In this document: positions 1 to 8,908 of the stretch, in pieces
How the letters are laid out: each line of letters starts with the position of its first letter
How positions within the stretch are numbered: position 1 is the first letter of the stretch
NCBI GenBank assembly: GCA_017560085.1
Contig: JAFYPA010000046.1
Coordinates: forward strand, 1 to 64,000
DNA from: Clostridia bacterium
Lineage (GTDB): Bacteria; Bacillota; Clostridia; Oscillospirales; CAG-382
Direction: 5' to 3'
Length of the DNA: 64,000 bases
Made by a program: the position numbers and the translations under genes
Notes under the pieces: generated by a model
The model's input: only the letters and a program-made list of their open reading frames with translations
Told to the model about the DNA's origin: nothing
Databases searched by the model: none

Positions 1-4
1 GGTA

Positions 5-33
5 TTTACTTTCATACTCGTTTATGATATAAT
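5..33 (+). promoter_or_regulatory. sigma-A-type promoter of the radical SAM gene
   Basis: TTTACT at 5-10 and TATAAT at 28-33 are separated by 17 bases, with TG one base before the -10 (extended -10). The likely transcription start lies about 20 bases before the start codon at 60. Confidence 0.6.
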
Positions 34-59
34 TTTTCAAAACTTATTTTAGGTATAAT

Positions 60-1787
60 ATGATGAAAAATGTAATTATATGTATGCTCAATTCCCAGTA
101 CATACACTCCTCACTTACTCCGTGGTGTCTTTTAGCGGGCATTCGGGAATACGGCGGGAATGAGCTTTCCGCAAGCGTTGTTGAAAGCAATATAAATGCG
201 GATATGGAAGGGCTTCTTTGTGAGCTTTCCGAAAAATCTCCCGATATTGTGGGCTTTTGCTGTTATATATGGAATATTGACAAGGTTCTGCCTCTCTGCA
301 GAGCTTTAAAGGAACGGCTTCCCGAATGCACGGTTGTGCTCGGAGGTCCTGAGGTCAGCTATAATGCAAGGGATGTGCTTGCGGAAAATTCATTTGTTGA
401 TTTTGTGATTTCGGGCGAGGGTGAAAAGCCGTTTGCGACTCTTTGCAGAGCTTTGGCTGAGGATGATTCGGCGCTGCTTAAAAGCACCTCGGGGCTTTGC
501 TTCCGTGACGGTGACGAGGTAATTGTATCCGAGCCGAATGTTGAATGCGATGAGCCTGCTTCGCCTTATACCGAGGAATACTTTGCCTCGCTCGGAGGTA
601 AAATTTCCTATATGGAATCAAGCAGAGGCTGTCCCTTCTCCTGTGCGTTCTGCCTTTCGGGAAGGTGTGGGTCGGTAAGATTTTTCGATATGGAGAGGAC
701 TAAAGAAAATCTTCTGCTTCTCGCAAATTCGGGTACGAAAACAGTCAAATTCGTTGACCGCACATTTAATGCGAATCCGAAAAGAGCAATTGAGATATGG
801 CAATTTATAAAGGAAAATTACGGCAAGACAATCCCGTGTGAGGTCTGCGTTCACTTTGAAATTGCGGCGGATATTCTGACGGAGGAATGCCTTTCGGTGC
901 TGTCGGAAATGCCCTGCGGAAGCATTCAGCTTGAAATCGGAATTCAGAGCTTCAACGAAAAAACGCTTGACGCCATTCACAGAAAAACCAACCTTGCAAG
1001 GGTCTGCGACAATGTAAAAAGGCTTGCTTCCTTCGGGAATATGCATCTTCATACCGACCTTATTGCGGGGCTTCCGTATGAGGATTTCGGCTCCTTCCGT
1101 GACAGCTTCAACCGTGCGTTTTCGCTTGGGGCGGATATGCTTCAGCTCGGATTTTTAAAGATTCTGCACGGCTCTCCGATGGGAGAAGGCAGAGACGAAT
1201 ATCCTTGCGAGTATTCGGAAAATGCTCCCTATGAGGTGATTTCGACTCCGTGGCTGACAGCGGAGGATATTACAAAATTAAAGCTTGTTGACACCGTGAA
1301 CGACAGAATTTCAAACAGCGGGCGTTTTTCTTATTCGCTGTGTTATGCTCTCGAAAGGTGCGGAATGACGTCCTTTGATGCCTTTCTGAGGCTTGGGGAA
1401 TTTATAGGCGAAGGGCTGTTTTCGTCTATGGCTCTTTTTGATTTTGCAAAGCTTTATTTTGACTTCTTTTCCGATTTTGACGGTATAGACAAGGTCGCAC
1501 TTGCGGACAAAATGATATGTGACTTTTTCTCCCATTCAAGATACGGAAAGCTTCCTCCCTTTCTGAAGCGTCAGAATCCGAAAATTAAGCGGGTGCTTGA
1601 ATATCTTGCCAAAAATCCCGAAACGGAAAAGCCGAAAAATGCTGTCCGTGCGGCGGCGATACTTGAAAGCGAGGGCGTTGCCGTTTTCTGCGACAGCGGA
1701 GAAAGCAAGAAGGATGATGTGCACCTTACGGAGTCGGGTCGTTACAGACTTCGTTTTGTGGAATTGTCGGATATTTTTGATATGTAA
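60..1787 (+). CDS. B12-binding-domain radical SAM protein (DUF4080 type)
   Basis: The 575-residue protein has an N-terminal cobalamin-binding-like Rossmann region (about 1-140, with a GGPEVSY segment) followed by a radical SAM core. The iron-sulfur motif is visible as C191-x3-C195-x2-C198 in SSRGCPFSCAFC. The C-terminal third fits the DUF4080 family that accompanies this class. Family members bind SAM and a 4Fe-4S cluster, and many also bind B12, for methylation or rearrangement reactions. The substrate cannot be told from sequence. Two adjacent ATG codons (60 and 63) are possible starts and the ribosome site is weak (AGG at 51-53). The gene stands alone behind its own promoter and converges on dapA. 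Confidence 0.85.
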   Translation: MMKNVIICMLNSQYIHSSLTPWCLLAGIREYGGNELSASVVESNINADMEGLLCELSEKSPDIVGFCCYIWNIDKVLPLCRALKERLPECTVVLGGPEVSYNARDVLAENSFVDFVISGEGEKPFATLCRALAEDDSALLKSTSGLCFRDGDEVIVSEPNVECDEPASPYTEEYFASLGGKISYMESSRGCPFSCAFCLSGRCGSVRFFDMERTKENLLLLANSGTKTVKFVDRTFNANPKRAIEIWQFIKENYGKTIPCEVCVHFEIAADILTEECLSVLSEMPCGSIQLEIGIQSFNEKTLDAIHRKTNLARVCDNVKRLASFGNMHLHTDLIAGLPYEDFGSFRDSFNRAFSLGADMLQLGFLKILHGSPMGEGRDEYPCEYSENAPYEVISTPWLTAEDITKLKLVDTVNDRISNSGRFSYSLCYALERCGMTSFDAFLRLGEFIGEGLFSSMALFDFAKLYFDFFSDFDGIDKVALADKMICDFFSHSRYGKLPPFLKRQNPKIKRVLEYLAKNPETEKPKNAVRAAAILESEGVAVFCDSGESKKDDVHLTESGRYRLRFVELSDIFDM

Positions 1788-1790
1788 AAA

Positions 1791-1819
1791 ACGGACGGCC
1801 GTGATTTGCGGTCGTCCGT
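1791..1819. terminator. bidirectional intrinsic terminator between radical SAM gene and dapA
   Basis: An inverted repeat with arms around ACGGACG and CGTCCGT lies between two converging genes. A-rich sequence precedes it and T-rich sequence follows, so it can act on both strands. Confidence 0.7.
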
Positions 1820-1825
1820 GTGCTT

Positions 1826-2707
1826 TTATATAAGTCCGAGCTCGGAAAGTGCCTTGTCTATGAGCTTTTCCGTTTCCCTTGTGCAGGGTGTAAGAGGCAG
1901 ACGGAGCTCGTTTTCGCAGAAGCCCATTTTTGACATTGCGTACTTTATCGGTACGGGGTTTACCTCGTGAAAAAGAACATCGAAAAGGTCTGCACATTCA
2001 AGGAATGTCGAAAGTGCTTTGCCCTCCTCGCCCGTCAGCCTTTGATGGCACATATCGGAAATTCGTTTCGGGATTATGTTGGAGGCAACGGATATAACGC
2101 CCTTCGCTCCCAGGGACATCATTTGCAGGGTTTCCGAATCGTTGCCGGAGTAGAGTGTCATTGCGTCACCGCATTTTCTGACGGTGGAAAGCCAGGAGGA
2201 CGCGTTTCCGCCCGCTTCCTTTATTGCGCATATATTGGGTACTTCCGAAAGCTCACGATACATTTCGGGCGTCAGATTCACTCCCGTTCTTGAGGGGACG
2301 TTGTAGACGATAACCGGAAGTCCGCACGCCTCGGCTATTTTTCTGTAGTGGGTTATTATGCCGCTTCTTGTTCCCTTGTTGTAGTAGGGAGCAACGGACA
2401 GTATACCGTCCGCACCCGCGTTTTTGGCAATAACGGACATTTCCGCCGCCTTTTCCGTGTTATTTCCGCCCGTGCCCGCAATTACGGGGATTCTGCCGTT
2501 GCATTTTCTGACGGTGAACCTTATAAGCTCCTCACGCTCGGACCCGGTAAGGGTGGAAACCTCCCCCGTCGTTCCGCACACCACAAGGGCATCGGTGCCT
2601 TCGTTTATCTGATATTCTATTATTTTTTCCATTGAGCCGTAGTCGGTTGCTCCGTTTTTAAAGGGAGTTACAAGGGCTGTCGCAGAGCCCTCAAAGAGAT
2701 TTTTCAT
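1826..2707 (-). CDS. dapA: 4-hydroxy-tetrahydrodipicolinate synthase
   Basis: The 293-residue protein matches the usual DapA length and fold (TIM barrel). It condenses pyruvate with aspartate semialdehyde, the first committed step of lysine and diaminopimelate synthesis in the cytoplasm. Visible signatures are GTTGE near residue 45, YNVPSRTG with the catalytic Tyr at 135, and the Schiff-base lysine K163 in CAIKEAGG. An AGAGGAG ribosome site sits about 13 bases before the ATG. No other lysine genes are adjacent, and I see no lysine riboswitch fold in the upstream gap. Related aldolases such as N-acetylneuraminate lyase share the fold, but the residues favour DapA. Confidence 0.93.
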   Translation of the reverse strand: MKNLFEGSATALVTPFKNGATDYGSMEKIIEYQINEGTDALVVCGTTGEVSTLTGSEREELIRFTVRKCNGRIPVIAGTGGNNTEKAAEMSVIAKNAGADGILSVAPYYNKGTRSGIITHYRKIAEACGLPVIVYNVPSRTGVNLTPEMYRELSEVPNICAIKEAGGNASSWLSTVRKCGDAMTLYSGNDSETLQMMSLGAKGVISVASNIIPKRISDMCHQRLTGEEGKALSTFLECADLFDVLFHEVNPVPIKYAMSKMGFCENELRLPLTPCTRETEKLIDKALSELGLI

Positions 2708-3073
2708 TTTGTGTTATGCTCCTCTCACAGAAAATTCGGTTTTTCAAAGCCTTTCCGAATCATTATATTAAAGTTACGGATTTTTTGATACCGCAAAATT
2801 CCTTCCGTTACCTATGTTTTGGATAAGAAATAAACAAAATGTATATGTGCAATTTGCCCTTGTGCATTTTGCTATTTAAAATTGGCTTTTTTACTAAAGT
2901 AAAGCAAAAAAATATAGGTATTTTACATAAATATTTTCAAAAAGGTCTTGACAAATGACGAAAAAAATTGTAAAATAAGATAGTTACTATGGTTTATTGT
3001 GTGAGTCTGATTGTATATTATGACTTTTTACACAAAAACACAAAATCCAATATGAAAGGTCGGTCATCAATTT
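2708..3073. other. 366-bp divergent intergenic region (dapA / prmA)
   Basis: This AT-rich gap holds control signals for two divergent genes. On the minus strand a TATAAT lies at 2762-2767, followed in the dapA leader by a small hairpin (ATTCGG at 2734-2739 pairing with CCGAAT at 2755-2760). On the plus strand the prmA promoter lies at 2948-2976. No coding region is supported. Confidence 0.5.
2948..2976 (+). promoter_or_regulatory. promoter of the prmA-rsmE run
   Basis: A perfect TTGACA (2948-2953) and TAAAAT (2971-2976) are spaced by 17 bases. The untranslated leader to the prmA start is about 90 bases. Confidence 0.75.
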
Positions 3074-4057
3074 ATGTTCTGGACCGAAGCCACGGTTTAT
3101 ACGACTACGGAAGGCATTGAGCCCGTTTCGGGTATCCTTCTTATGAACGACATCACGGGATATTCCGTAGTTGACGCAAAGGACTTCAACGAATTTCTCG
3201 AAAGACGCGAGATTTACTGGGACTACATCGAGGACGAGCTCTTCGCTCTCAAGGAGTGCGAAACTCAGGTAACCTTCTACCTCCCCGACAACGCTCAGGG
3301 CAGAGAAAGACTCGCCGCAATCCGCAAGGACCTTGAAAGACTCAAGAGCGAGGACAGCGAAAACCTCTTCGGACGTCTGACGGTAGAAATCGGCAGCATC
3401 GCCGATGAGGACTGGGAAAACAACTGGAAGCAGTACTTCAAGCCCTTCTCCATCGGAAAAAATATTGTTATTAAGCCCACATGGGAGAATTACGATAAAA
3501 AGGACGGGCAGACTATTATAGAAATAGACCCCGCATCATCCTTCGGCTCGGGCTCTCATATGACGACAAGACTCTGTCTTGAATCCATCGAAAAGCTTAT
3601 TCTTGACGGCAAGAAGGCTGACAAGCTTCTTGATATGGGCTGCGGAAGCGGTATTCTCGGTATCGGTGCTTATCTTCTTGCAGGCTCTGAGGTTGTTGCT
3701 GTTGACATTGAGGAGAACTCAATCAGAATCGCAAAGGAAAACGCGGAAATCAACAGGCTTCCCGATGAAAAATTCCACCCTTATGTGGGTAATGTAATCA
3801 CGGACAAGGAGCTTTACGACACGGTCTGCTCCGAATCCTACGACATTATTGCGGCTAACATTGTTTCGGATATAATCATTATGATGGCGCCTATGTTCAA
3901 AAAGGTGCTTGCAAAGGACGGAAGACTTATCGTTTCCGGTATTATTTCCGAGAGAGCCGACGAGGTTGAGGGTGTTCTTAAAAAGTACAACTTCGTAAGA
4001 GAGGACTTCTTCGACAAGGAAGGCTGGGCGGCGATAGTGCTTCGCCACGGTGAATGA
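3074..4057 (+). CDS. prmA: ribosomal protein L11 methyltransferase
   Basis: The 327-residue protein is a class I SAM-dependent methyltransferase that trimethylates ribosomal protein L11. The N-terminal substrate-recognition part starts with the family-like FWTEATVYTT. The linker carries IEIDPASSFGSGSHMTTRLC, typical of PrmA, and the SAM site is LLDMGCGSGILGIGA with the acidic VDIEENS. The IAANIV segment matches the family catalytic loop. The ATG at 3074 is favoured by this N-terminal match, although its GAAAGG ribosome site is rather distant. rsmE follows after one base, a common pairing in Firmicutes. Confidence 0.93.
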   Translation: MFWTEATVYTTTEGIEPVSGILLMNDITGYSVVDAKDFNEFLERREIYWDYIEDELFALKECETQVTFYLPDNAQGRERLAAIRKDLERLKSEDSENLFGRLTVEIGSIADEDWENNWKQYFKPFSIGKNIVIKPTWENYDKKDGQTIIEIDPASSFGSGSHMTTRLCLESIEKLILDGKKADKLLDMGCGSGILGIGAYLLAGSEVVAVDIEENSIRIAKENAEINRLPDEKFHPYVGNVITDKELYDTVCSESYDIIAANIVSDIIIMMAPMFKKVLAKDGRLIVSGIISERADEVEGVLKKYNFVREDFFDKEGWAAIVLRHGE

Positions 4058-4058
4058 T

Positions 4059-4817
4059 ATGCCGAGATTCTTTGTAGACGGCTCGGACGGTGCGGTAAGG
4101 GATGACAGAATTACCATAACCGGCGAGGATGCAAGGCATATTTCAAGGTCGCTCCGTATGAAGGTCGGCGAAAGGCTTGACGTTTCGGACTTTTCGGGAA
4201 TGATTTATTCCTGCGAGATTTCCTCCTTTACAGAGGATTCGGTGGAGCTTTCGGTAATCGAAAGGAAGCTTTGCGAGAGTGAGCCGAGTGTGAAGGTCAG
4301 AATCTTTCAGGCACTTCCGAAGGGTGACAAGCTTGACACGGTAATTCAGAAATGTACCGAACTCGGTGCATTCGACTTCACTCCCGTTCTGACATCAAGA
4401 TGCATTTCCCGTCCCGACGATAAAAGCGCAAAAAAGAAATGCGAGCGCTGGCAGAAAATTTCAGCTGAGGCGGCAAAGCAATGCGGTAGAGGGATTATCC
4501 CCGCCGTCAACGAGGTTTGCTCCTTTGATAAGGCACTTGCGCAAATGTCACAGTGTACTCTTGCACTTGTGTGCTATGAGTGTGAGGACGGAAACTCCGT
4601 AAGACGGCATATCGAAAGTAATCTCTCAAGGCTGACAAGCGGAAGCACGGTTGCGATTTTCATAGGTCCCGAGGGCGGCATTGCTCCCGAGGAGGCGGAA
4701 AAGGCACAGAGTGCGGGAATTGTCACGGTAAGCCTCGGAAAGAGAATACTGAGGACGGAAACCGCTCCGCTGTTTGCATTGTCCGCGGTTATGCTTCTTA
4801 CGGGCAACTGCGAATAA
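4059..4817 (+). CDS. rsmE: 16S rRNA (uracil(1498)-N3)-methyltransferase
   Basis: The 252-residue SPOUT-family methyltransferase modifies U1498 of 16S rRNA. The start at ATG 4059 gives MPRFFVDG, the usual family N-terminus. A GTG nine bases upstream overlaps prmA and is less likely. Family motifs include QALPKGDK, the SAM-knot GPEGGIAPEEAE and the closing LGKRILRTETAPL. The gene starts one base after the prmA stop, which suggests translational coupling. The length is normal. Confidence 0.93.
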   Translation: MPRFFVDGSDGAVRDDRITITGEDARHISRSLRMKVGERLDVSDFSGMIYSCEISSFTEDSVELSVIERKLCESEPSVKVRIFQALPKGDKLDTVIQKCTELGAFDFTPVLTSRCISRPDDKSAKKKCERWQKISAEAAKQCGRGIIPAVNEVCSFDKALAQMSQCTLALVCYECEDGNSVRRHIESNLSRLTSGSTVAIFIGPEGGIAPEEAEKAQSAGIVTVSLGKRILRTETAPLFALSAVMLLTGNCE

Positions 4818-4878
4818 GCAGTGGCAGATAAATTCAAAATTCAAGAAAATCAAAATAAAAGAAAGGCTTGTGTGTAAC

Positions 4879-5697
4879 ATGGCAAAGAACAAAGTAAAGG
4901 CAAATGATCCGAAGCTGCAGGCGGACATTGCTTCATTCAAGGCGTCATTGGCGTTTATCATTTTCTGCTTCATCATCTTCCTTACCGCATCAAATCTCGA
5001 AAACAACAGAGAGCTGTATCGCTTCAGATACGATCTCGACACAAAGCTCTGGTGGCTTCTTCTTATCCCCGTGGCACTGCTTGCGGTGAGTGCAGTTCTT
5101 AAGATCCGTGCAATCAGAAGCAACAAGGACGAATCCTTCAGCTATTTCTCAACCTCCGATTTTCTCGGTCTTGCGTCGCTCCTTACGGTTTACTCGCTGA
5201 CCTTCGCTTCCACAAACAACATTGTTATGTACAGCATCGTTGTTGTGGGCTTCGCAATCGGATACTATGTTAAGCGCTTCTTCGGTCCGGATTTCTATGC
5301 GGTTTCTCTTATGAATCTTGCAATCGCATTCGGTCTCTGGCTGAAGTTCGGTAACAAGGGCTGGCAGTCAACTCTTTCCGACACCGCTACTCTTATTCTC
5401 TTTATTGCCTGCGCAATCACGGGCATTCTCGCACTTCTCTTTGTAATTTCGGCATATCTTCCCAAGTGTGCACTTCTTTCCAAGGCTCTTTGTGCTTACG
5501 GTATTTGTGACAAGGATGCGACAATCGCAAAGTCCACTCTCGTTCCCGCAATCATCAGCATTGTATTCGGTGTGGCTCTTGCAGGCATTCTTCTTTTCGC
5601 ACCCGCTCTTATGACGCTTCTCGTTGCGGAAATAATTCTTCTCATTCAGTATCTCGCACTCGGAATTTATTACACGGTAAGACTTATAAATCAATAA
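4879..5697 (+). CDS. polytopic membrane protein of unknown function
   Basis: I do not recognise this family. The 272-residue protein has a short charged cytoplasmic N-terminus (MAKNKVKANDPK) and about eight hydrophobic segments, so it is an integral membrane protein. The ATG at 4879 is chosen because a GAAAGG site lies upstream and the residues before it, back to 4774, overlap rsmE. It follows rsmE by 61 bases and precedes the CdaR-type regulator by 21, so it is probably co-transcribed from the prmA promoter. No catalytic motif is visible, and a transport or sensory role would be a guess. Confidence 0.7.
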   Translation: MAKNKVKANDPKLQADIASFKASLAFIIFCFIIFLTASNLENNRELYRFRYDLDTKLWWLLLIPVALLAVSAVLKIRAIRSNKDESFSYFSTSDFLGLASLLTVYSLTFASTNNIVMYSIVVVGFAIGYYVKRFFGPDFYAVSLMNLAIAFGLWLKFGNKGWQSTLSDTATLILFIACAITGILALLFVISAYLPKCALLSKALCAYGICDKDATIAKSTLVPAIISIVFGVALAGILLFAPALMTLLVAEIILLIQYLALGIYYTVRLINQ

Positions 5698-5718
5698 TTA
5701 TACAGGAGGGTAAGCAAA

Positions 5719-6804
5719 ATGTCAAACAGATTATTTCAGGGTATCATTCATCAGATGAAGGACAACATCGACAGAACAATCGGTGTTATCGACGAAAACG
5801 GCATCATCGTTGCATGCAGCGAGCTTGTTAAAATCGGCGAGGAAAAGAGAGACATTCTCGAGGGCGTAAGCTTCAGCGCTGACAACTACATTGCAGGCGG
5901 CTACACCTACAAGATTCTCGGTCCGCACACAAAGATTGAATATGTAATTATGGTTGAAGGCGACGACAAGACCGCCTCTGACATCGCGGGTATTCTTTCC
6001 GTTTCGCTCGGAAACATCAAGACTCTTTACGATGAAAAGTATGACAAGTCAAGCTTTATCAAGAACATCATTCTTGACAATATCCTCCCCAGCGATATTT
6101 ACATCAAGGCGAAGGAGCTTCACTTCACAAACGACGTTTCAAGAGCAGTATTCTTTGTAAGATTCTCCGATAAGACAGAGATTATGCCTTACGATATTCT
6201 TCAGAATATGTTCCCCGAAAAGAACAAGGACTTCGTTATCAACGTCGGTGAAACAGACATCGTTGTTGTTAAGGAAGTAAAGGCTAACTGCGACTCCAAG
6301 GAGCTTGAAAAGATTGCAAACTCCATCGTTGACACAATCAGCTCCGACTTCTATATCAAGGTTACAATCGGTATCGGCTCCGTTGCGGAAAACATCAGAG
6401 ACCTTGCGAGAAGCTTCAAGGAGGCTCAGGTTGCAATTGAGGTAGGTAAGGTATTCGACACCGAAAAGAACATCATCAACTACGAAAACCTCGGTATCGG
6501 CAGACTTATTTATCAGCTTCCCACAACCCTTTGCGAGATGTTCCTTCAGGAGGTATTCAAGAAGGGCTCTCTCGAAAGCCTTGACAGAGAAACACTTATG
6601 ACAATTCAGTGCTTCTTCGAAAACAACCTCAATGTTTCCGAAACATCAAGAAAGCTCTTTGTTCACAGAAACACTCTCGTTTACAGACTTGAAAAGATCA
6701 AGAAGCTCACAGGTCTTGACCTTCGTGAATTCGAGCACGCAATCACCTTCAAAGTTGCTCTTATGGTTAAGAAGTACCTTGTTTCCAAGCCCGTTAAGTA
6801 TTGA
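5719..6804 (+). CDS. CdaR/PucR-family transcriptional regulator
   Basis: The 361-residue protein has an N-terminal segment like the sugar-diacid-recognition region (about 1-130), a middle GGDEF-like CdaR domain (about 140-270), and a C-terminal PucR-type helix-turn-helix. The helix-turn-helix reads NVSETSRKLFVHRNTLVYRL, with the family core HRNTLVYRLEKI. Such proteins activate or repress metabolic genes in response to small molecules such as glycerate or purines. A strong AGGAGGG site precedes the ATG. No obvious sugar-acid target is adjacent, so the ligand is unknown. Confidence 0.82.
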   Translation: MSNRLFQGIIHQMKDNIDRTIGVIDENGIIVACSELVKIGEEKRDILEGVSFSADNYIAGGYTYKILGPHTKIEYVIMVEGDDKTASDIAGILSVSLGNIKTLYDEKYDKSSFIKNIILDNILPSDIYIKAKELHFTNDVSRAVFFVRFSDKTEIMPYDILQNMFPEKNKDFVINVGETDIVVVKEVKANCDSKELEKIANSIVDTISSDFYIKVTIGIGSVAENIRDLARSFKEAQVAIEVGKVFDTEKNIINYENLGIGRLIYQLPTTLCEMFLQEVFKKGSLESLDRETLMTIQCFFENNLNVSETSRKLFVHRNTLVYRLEKIKKLTGLDLREFEHAITFKVALMVKKYLVSKPVKY

Positions 6805-6894
6805 TTGATTTCATCTTCACACAAAAAACACACGAATTAATCAAAATTCTACATATATTTAATATATATTAACTATCAAATAAAGACTCCGATG

Positions 6895-6903
6895 TGGTAT
6901 AAT
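6895..6903 (+). promoter_or_regulatory. extended -10 promoter of the ftsE operon
   Basis: TGG-TATAAT (TATAAT at 6898-6903) forms an extended -10. No good -35 lies at the proper distance. The leader to the ftsE TTG start is about 85 bases and includes a small GGGG/CCCC inverted repeat near 6918-6945. Confidence 0.55.
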
Positions 6904-6995
6904 ACTTATGTATGCTGTCGGGGTCTTTCCTTTTGCCCCAAAAAGGTTTCTTAATTTCGTGCGGCATAAGCAAAAAAGATAAAGGAGATGAGAAC

Positions 6996-7907
6996 TTGAT
7001 TAAATTTGAAAACGTATGCAAAACCTACGACAAGAAAAAATACGTACTTAACAATCTTAATCTTACAATAGATGACGGCGAATTAGTTTTCGTTATGGGT
7101 CCCTCGGGTGCGGGCAAGACCACGCTTACAAAGCTTCTTCTTCGCGAGGAAATGCTGACAAGCGGAAGACTTTACGTTGACAACTACAGACTTGATAAAA
7201 TCCCCGCGAGAAAGGTTCCTTACCTTCGCAGAAATATGGGCTTTGTTTTCCAGGACTTCAGACTTTTCGAAAACAAGACCGTTTACGAAAATGTTGCCTT
7301 TGCAATGGAGGTTCTCGGTGAGCCCAAGTCGGAAATCAGAAAGAAGGTTCCGATTGCGCTTGAAATCGTAGAGCTCAAGGGCAAGGAAAACGTAATGCCC
7401 GTAAAGCTTTCAGGCGGTGAAAAGCAGAGACTCTGCGTTGCCCGTGCGATTGTAAACAATCCCGGCGTTATAGTTGCGGACGAACCGACGGGTAACCTTG
7501 ACGAAAAGCTTGCAAAGGGTATTATGGATCTTCTCGTAAAGATTTCCACCTTCGGTAAGACGGTTATCGTTGTTACTCACGCAAACGACCTTGTAAAGCA
7601 ATACAACGAGCGAATCATCACCATTATGGGTGGCGAGCTTGTTTCCGATACAAAATATCCGGAGCTCACAAAGCACGATCTTGCCGTGCCCGAAAGTGAC
7701 AAGGACGGCGAGCCTACGGTGCAGAATGCCGACTTTATTTCCTTCGGTGGCGAGGGCGATGCTCAGTCGGACACTCCCGATATGACATACACCGACTTCC
7801 TTGACGAAATCATCCCCAAGGACGATGACGACAACGTTACCGATGAAAATGCTTCCGCATCAGACGGTGACTATACAGCTAAAAACGGGGAGGCTTCGGA
7901 CAGATGA
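6996..7907 (+). CDS. ftsE: cell-division ABC transporter ATP-binding protein FtsE, with acidic tail
   Basis: The start is taken as TTG 6996, because AAGGAGATG lies just upstream and the protein then begins MIKFENVCKTYDKK as in other FtsE proteins. It has 303 residues. Walker A is GPSGAGKTT, the signature is LSGGEKQRL, and Walker B is VIVADEPTGNLD. FtsE with FtsX gates peptidoglycan hydrolases at the septum, and the next genes encode FtsX and a matching hydrolase. About 75 residues beyond the normal FtsE end are acidic and Ser/Asp-rich (SFGGEGDAQSDTPD and similar). This is unusual for a family of about 228 residues. The stop overlaps the ftsX start by four bases. Confidence 0.92.
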   Translation: MIKFENVCKTYDKKKYVLNNLNLTIDDGELVFVMGPSGAGKTTLTKLLLREEMLTSGRLYVDNYRLDKIPARKVPYLRRNMGFVFQDFRLFENKTVYENVAFAMEVLGEPKSEIRKKVPIALEIVELKGKENVMPVKLSGGEKQRLCVARAIVNNPGVIVADEPTGNLDEKLAKGIMDLLVKISTFGKTVIVVTHANDLVKQYNERIITIMGGELVSDTKYPELTKHDLAVPESDKDGEPTVQNADFISFGGEGDAQSDTPDMTYTDFLDEIIPKDDDDNVTDENASASDGDYTAKNGEASDR

Positions 7908-8842
7908 GAAGATACAAGATGAGCACCTTCCTCGGTGAAGCGATGAAGGGCATTTACAGAAATCCGCTATCAAGCATAGTTTCGGTTATAAGCCTTGTGC
8001 TTGCACTGCTTGTTATGGGTACGTTCTGGATGCTCAAGGTAAACCTTGACCGCAATTTCGAATCCCTTGAGGATTACAGAAAGATTGTTTTTTATCTTAA
8101 GACAAGTGCAACAGACGATGACATTGAGGTTGTCAGAAAGCAGATAGCAGACGCCTTTGAGGTTGATGAGAATTCCATTGAGTTCACCTCCAAACAGGAG
8201 GCTCTCGAGCAGGAAAAGGAAACCTACGGTGAGGAATACGCCTACATTTTCGATTCCTACAAGGGTGACGCCAATCCCCTGCCCGACTCCTTCACGGTGT
8301 CCTATTCGGAAAGCTTTACAGATACAACACTTCAACAGAGAATCAACATCATCACAAATCTCGACAGCGTTGACGTTGCAAAGAACAGACGCGACATTGT
8401 TGACAAGATTACAAATCTCAAAAGCATTGTAAATGCTGTTTCCTCGGCTCTTCTGGTTATGCTTTTCTTTGTTTCGGTATTCGTTATCGGAAACACGGTA
8501 AAGCTTACTCACGAGGCGAGAAAGATGGAAATCAAGATAATGCGTTACATAGGTGCCACAAACTTCTTTATCGAATTTCCGTTTGTGCTCGAGGGTATTA
8601 TTCTCGGTATAATAGCGGCGCTTTCGTCATATGCTGTTATTGTTTACTCTTACAGAATGGTTGTGGATCTGTTCTACAAGAATTACGGCAACTTCATTAA
8701 GTTTGTAAATCTCGGCGAGGCGGCCTTTGAGGTTACTCCCGGAATGAACTACTATGTATTCCTGCTTGCGGCTTTTGTGGTAGTGGGACTTCTTACGGGT
8801 GTTCTCGGTACGCTTTCGACAAAGAAGCACCTGAAGGTGTAA
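7904..8842 (+). CDS. ftsX: cell-division protein FtsX (permease-like)
   Basis: The 312-residue protein has a short cytoplasmic N-terminus, a first membrane helix near residues 22-44, a large extracellular domain (about 45-180), and three more helices in the C-terminal FtsX/MacB domain. This is the standard FtsX topology. Its extracellular loop would recruit and activate the coiled-coil hydrolase encoded next. The start is in an ATGA overlap with the ftsE stop, so the two are translationally coupled. Confidence 0.92.
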   Translation: MRRYKMSTFLGEAMKGIYRNPLSSIVSVISLVLALLVMGTFWMLKVNLDRNFESLEDYRKIVFYLKTSATDDDIEVVRKQIADAFEVDENSIEFTSKQEALEQEKETYGEEYAYIFDSYKGDANPLPDSFTVSYSESFTDTTLQQRINIITNLDSVDVAKNRRDIVDKITNLKSIVNAVSSALLVMLFFVSVFVIGNTVKLTHEARKMEIKIMRYIGATNFFIEFPFVLEGIILGIIAALSSYAVIVYSYRMVVDLFYKNYGNFIKFVNLGEAAFEVTPGMNYYVFLLAAFVVVGLLTGVLGTLSTKKHLKV

Positions 8843-8908
8843 GCATCGGTATCTCTCATATTTCACAGGCTCAAACAACACATAGAAAACAAAGGACATA
8901 TAACAAAA

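Noticed and set aside
2708-2770. Lysine riboswitch upstream of dapA
   Set aside because: The leader is too short, with only one small hairpin. The roughly 170-base lysine element is absent.
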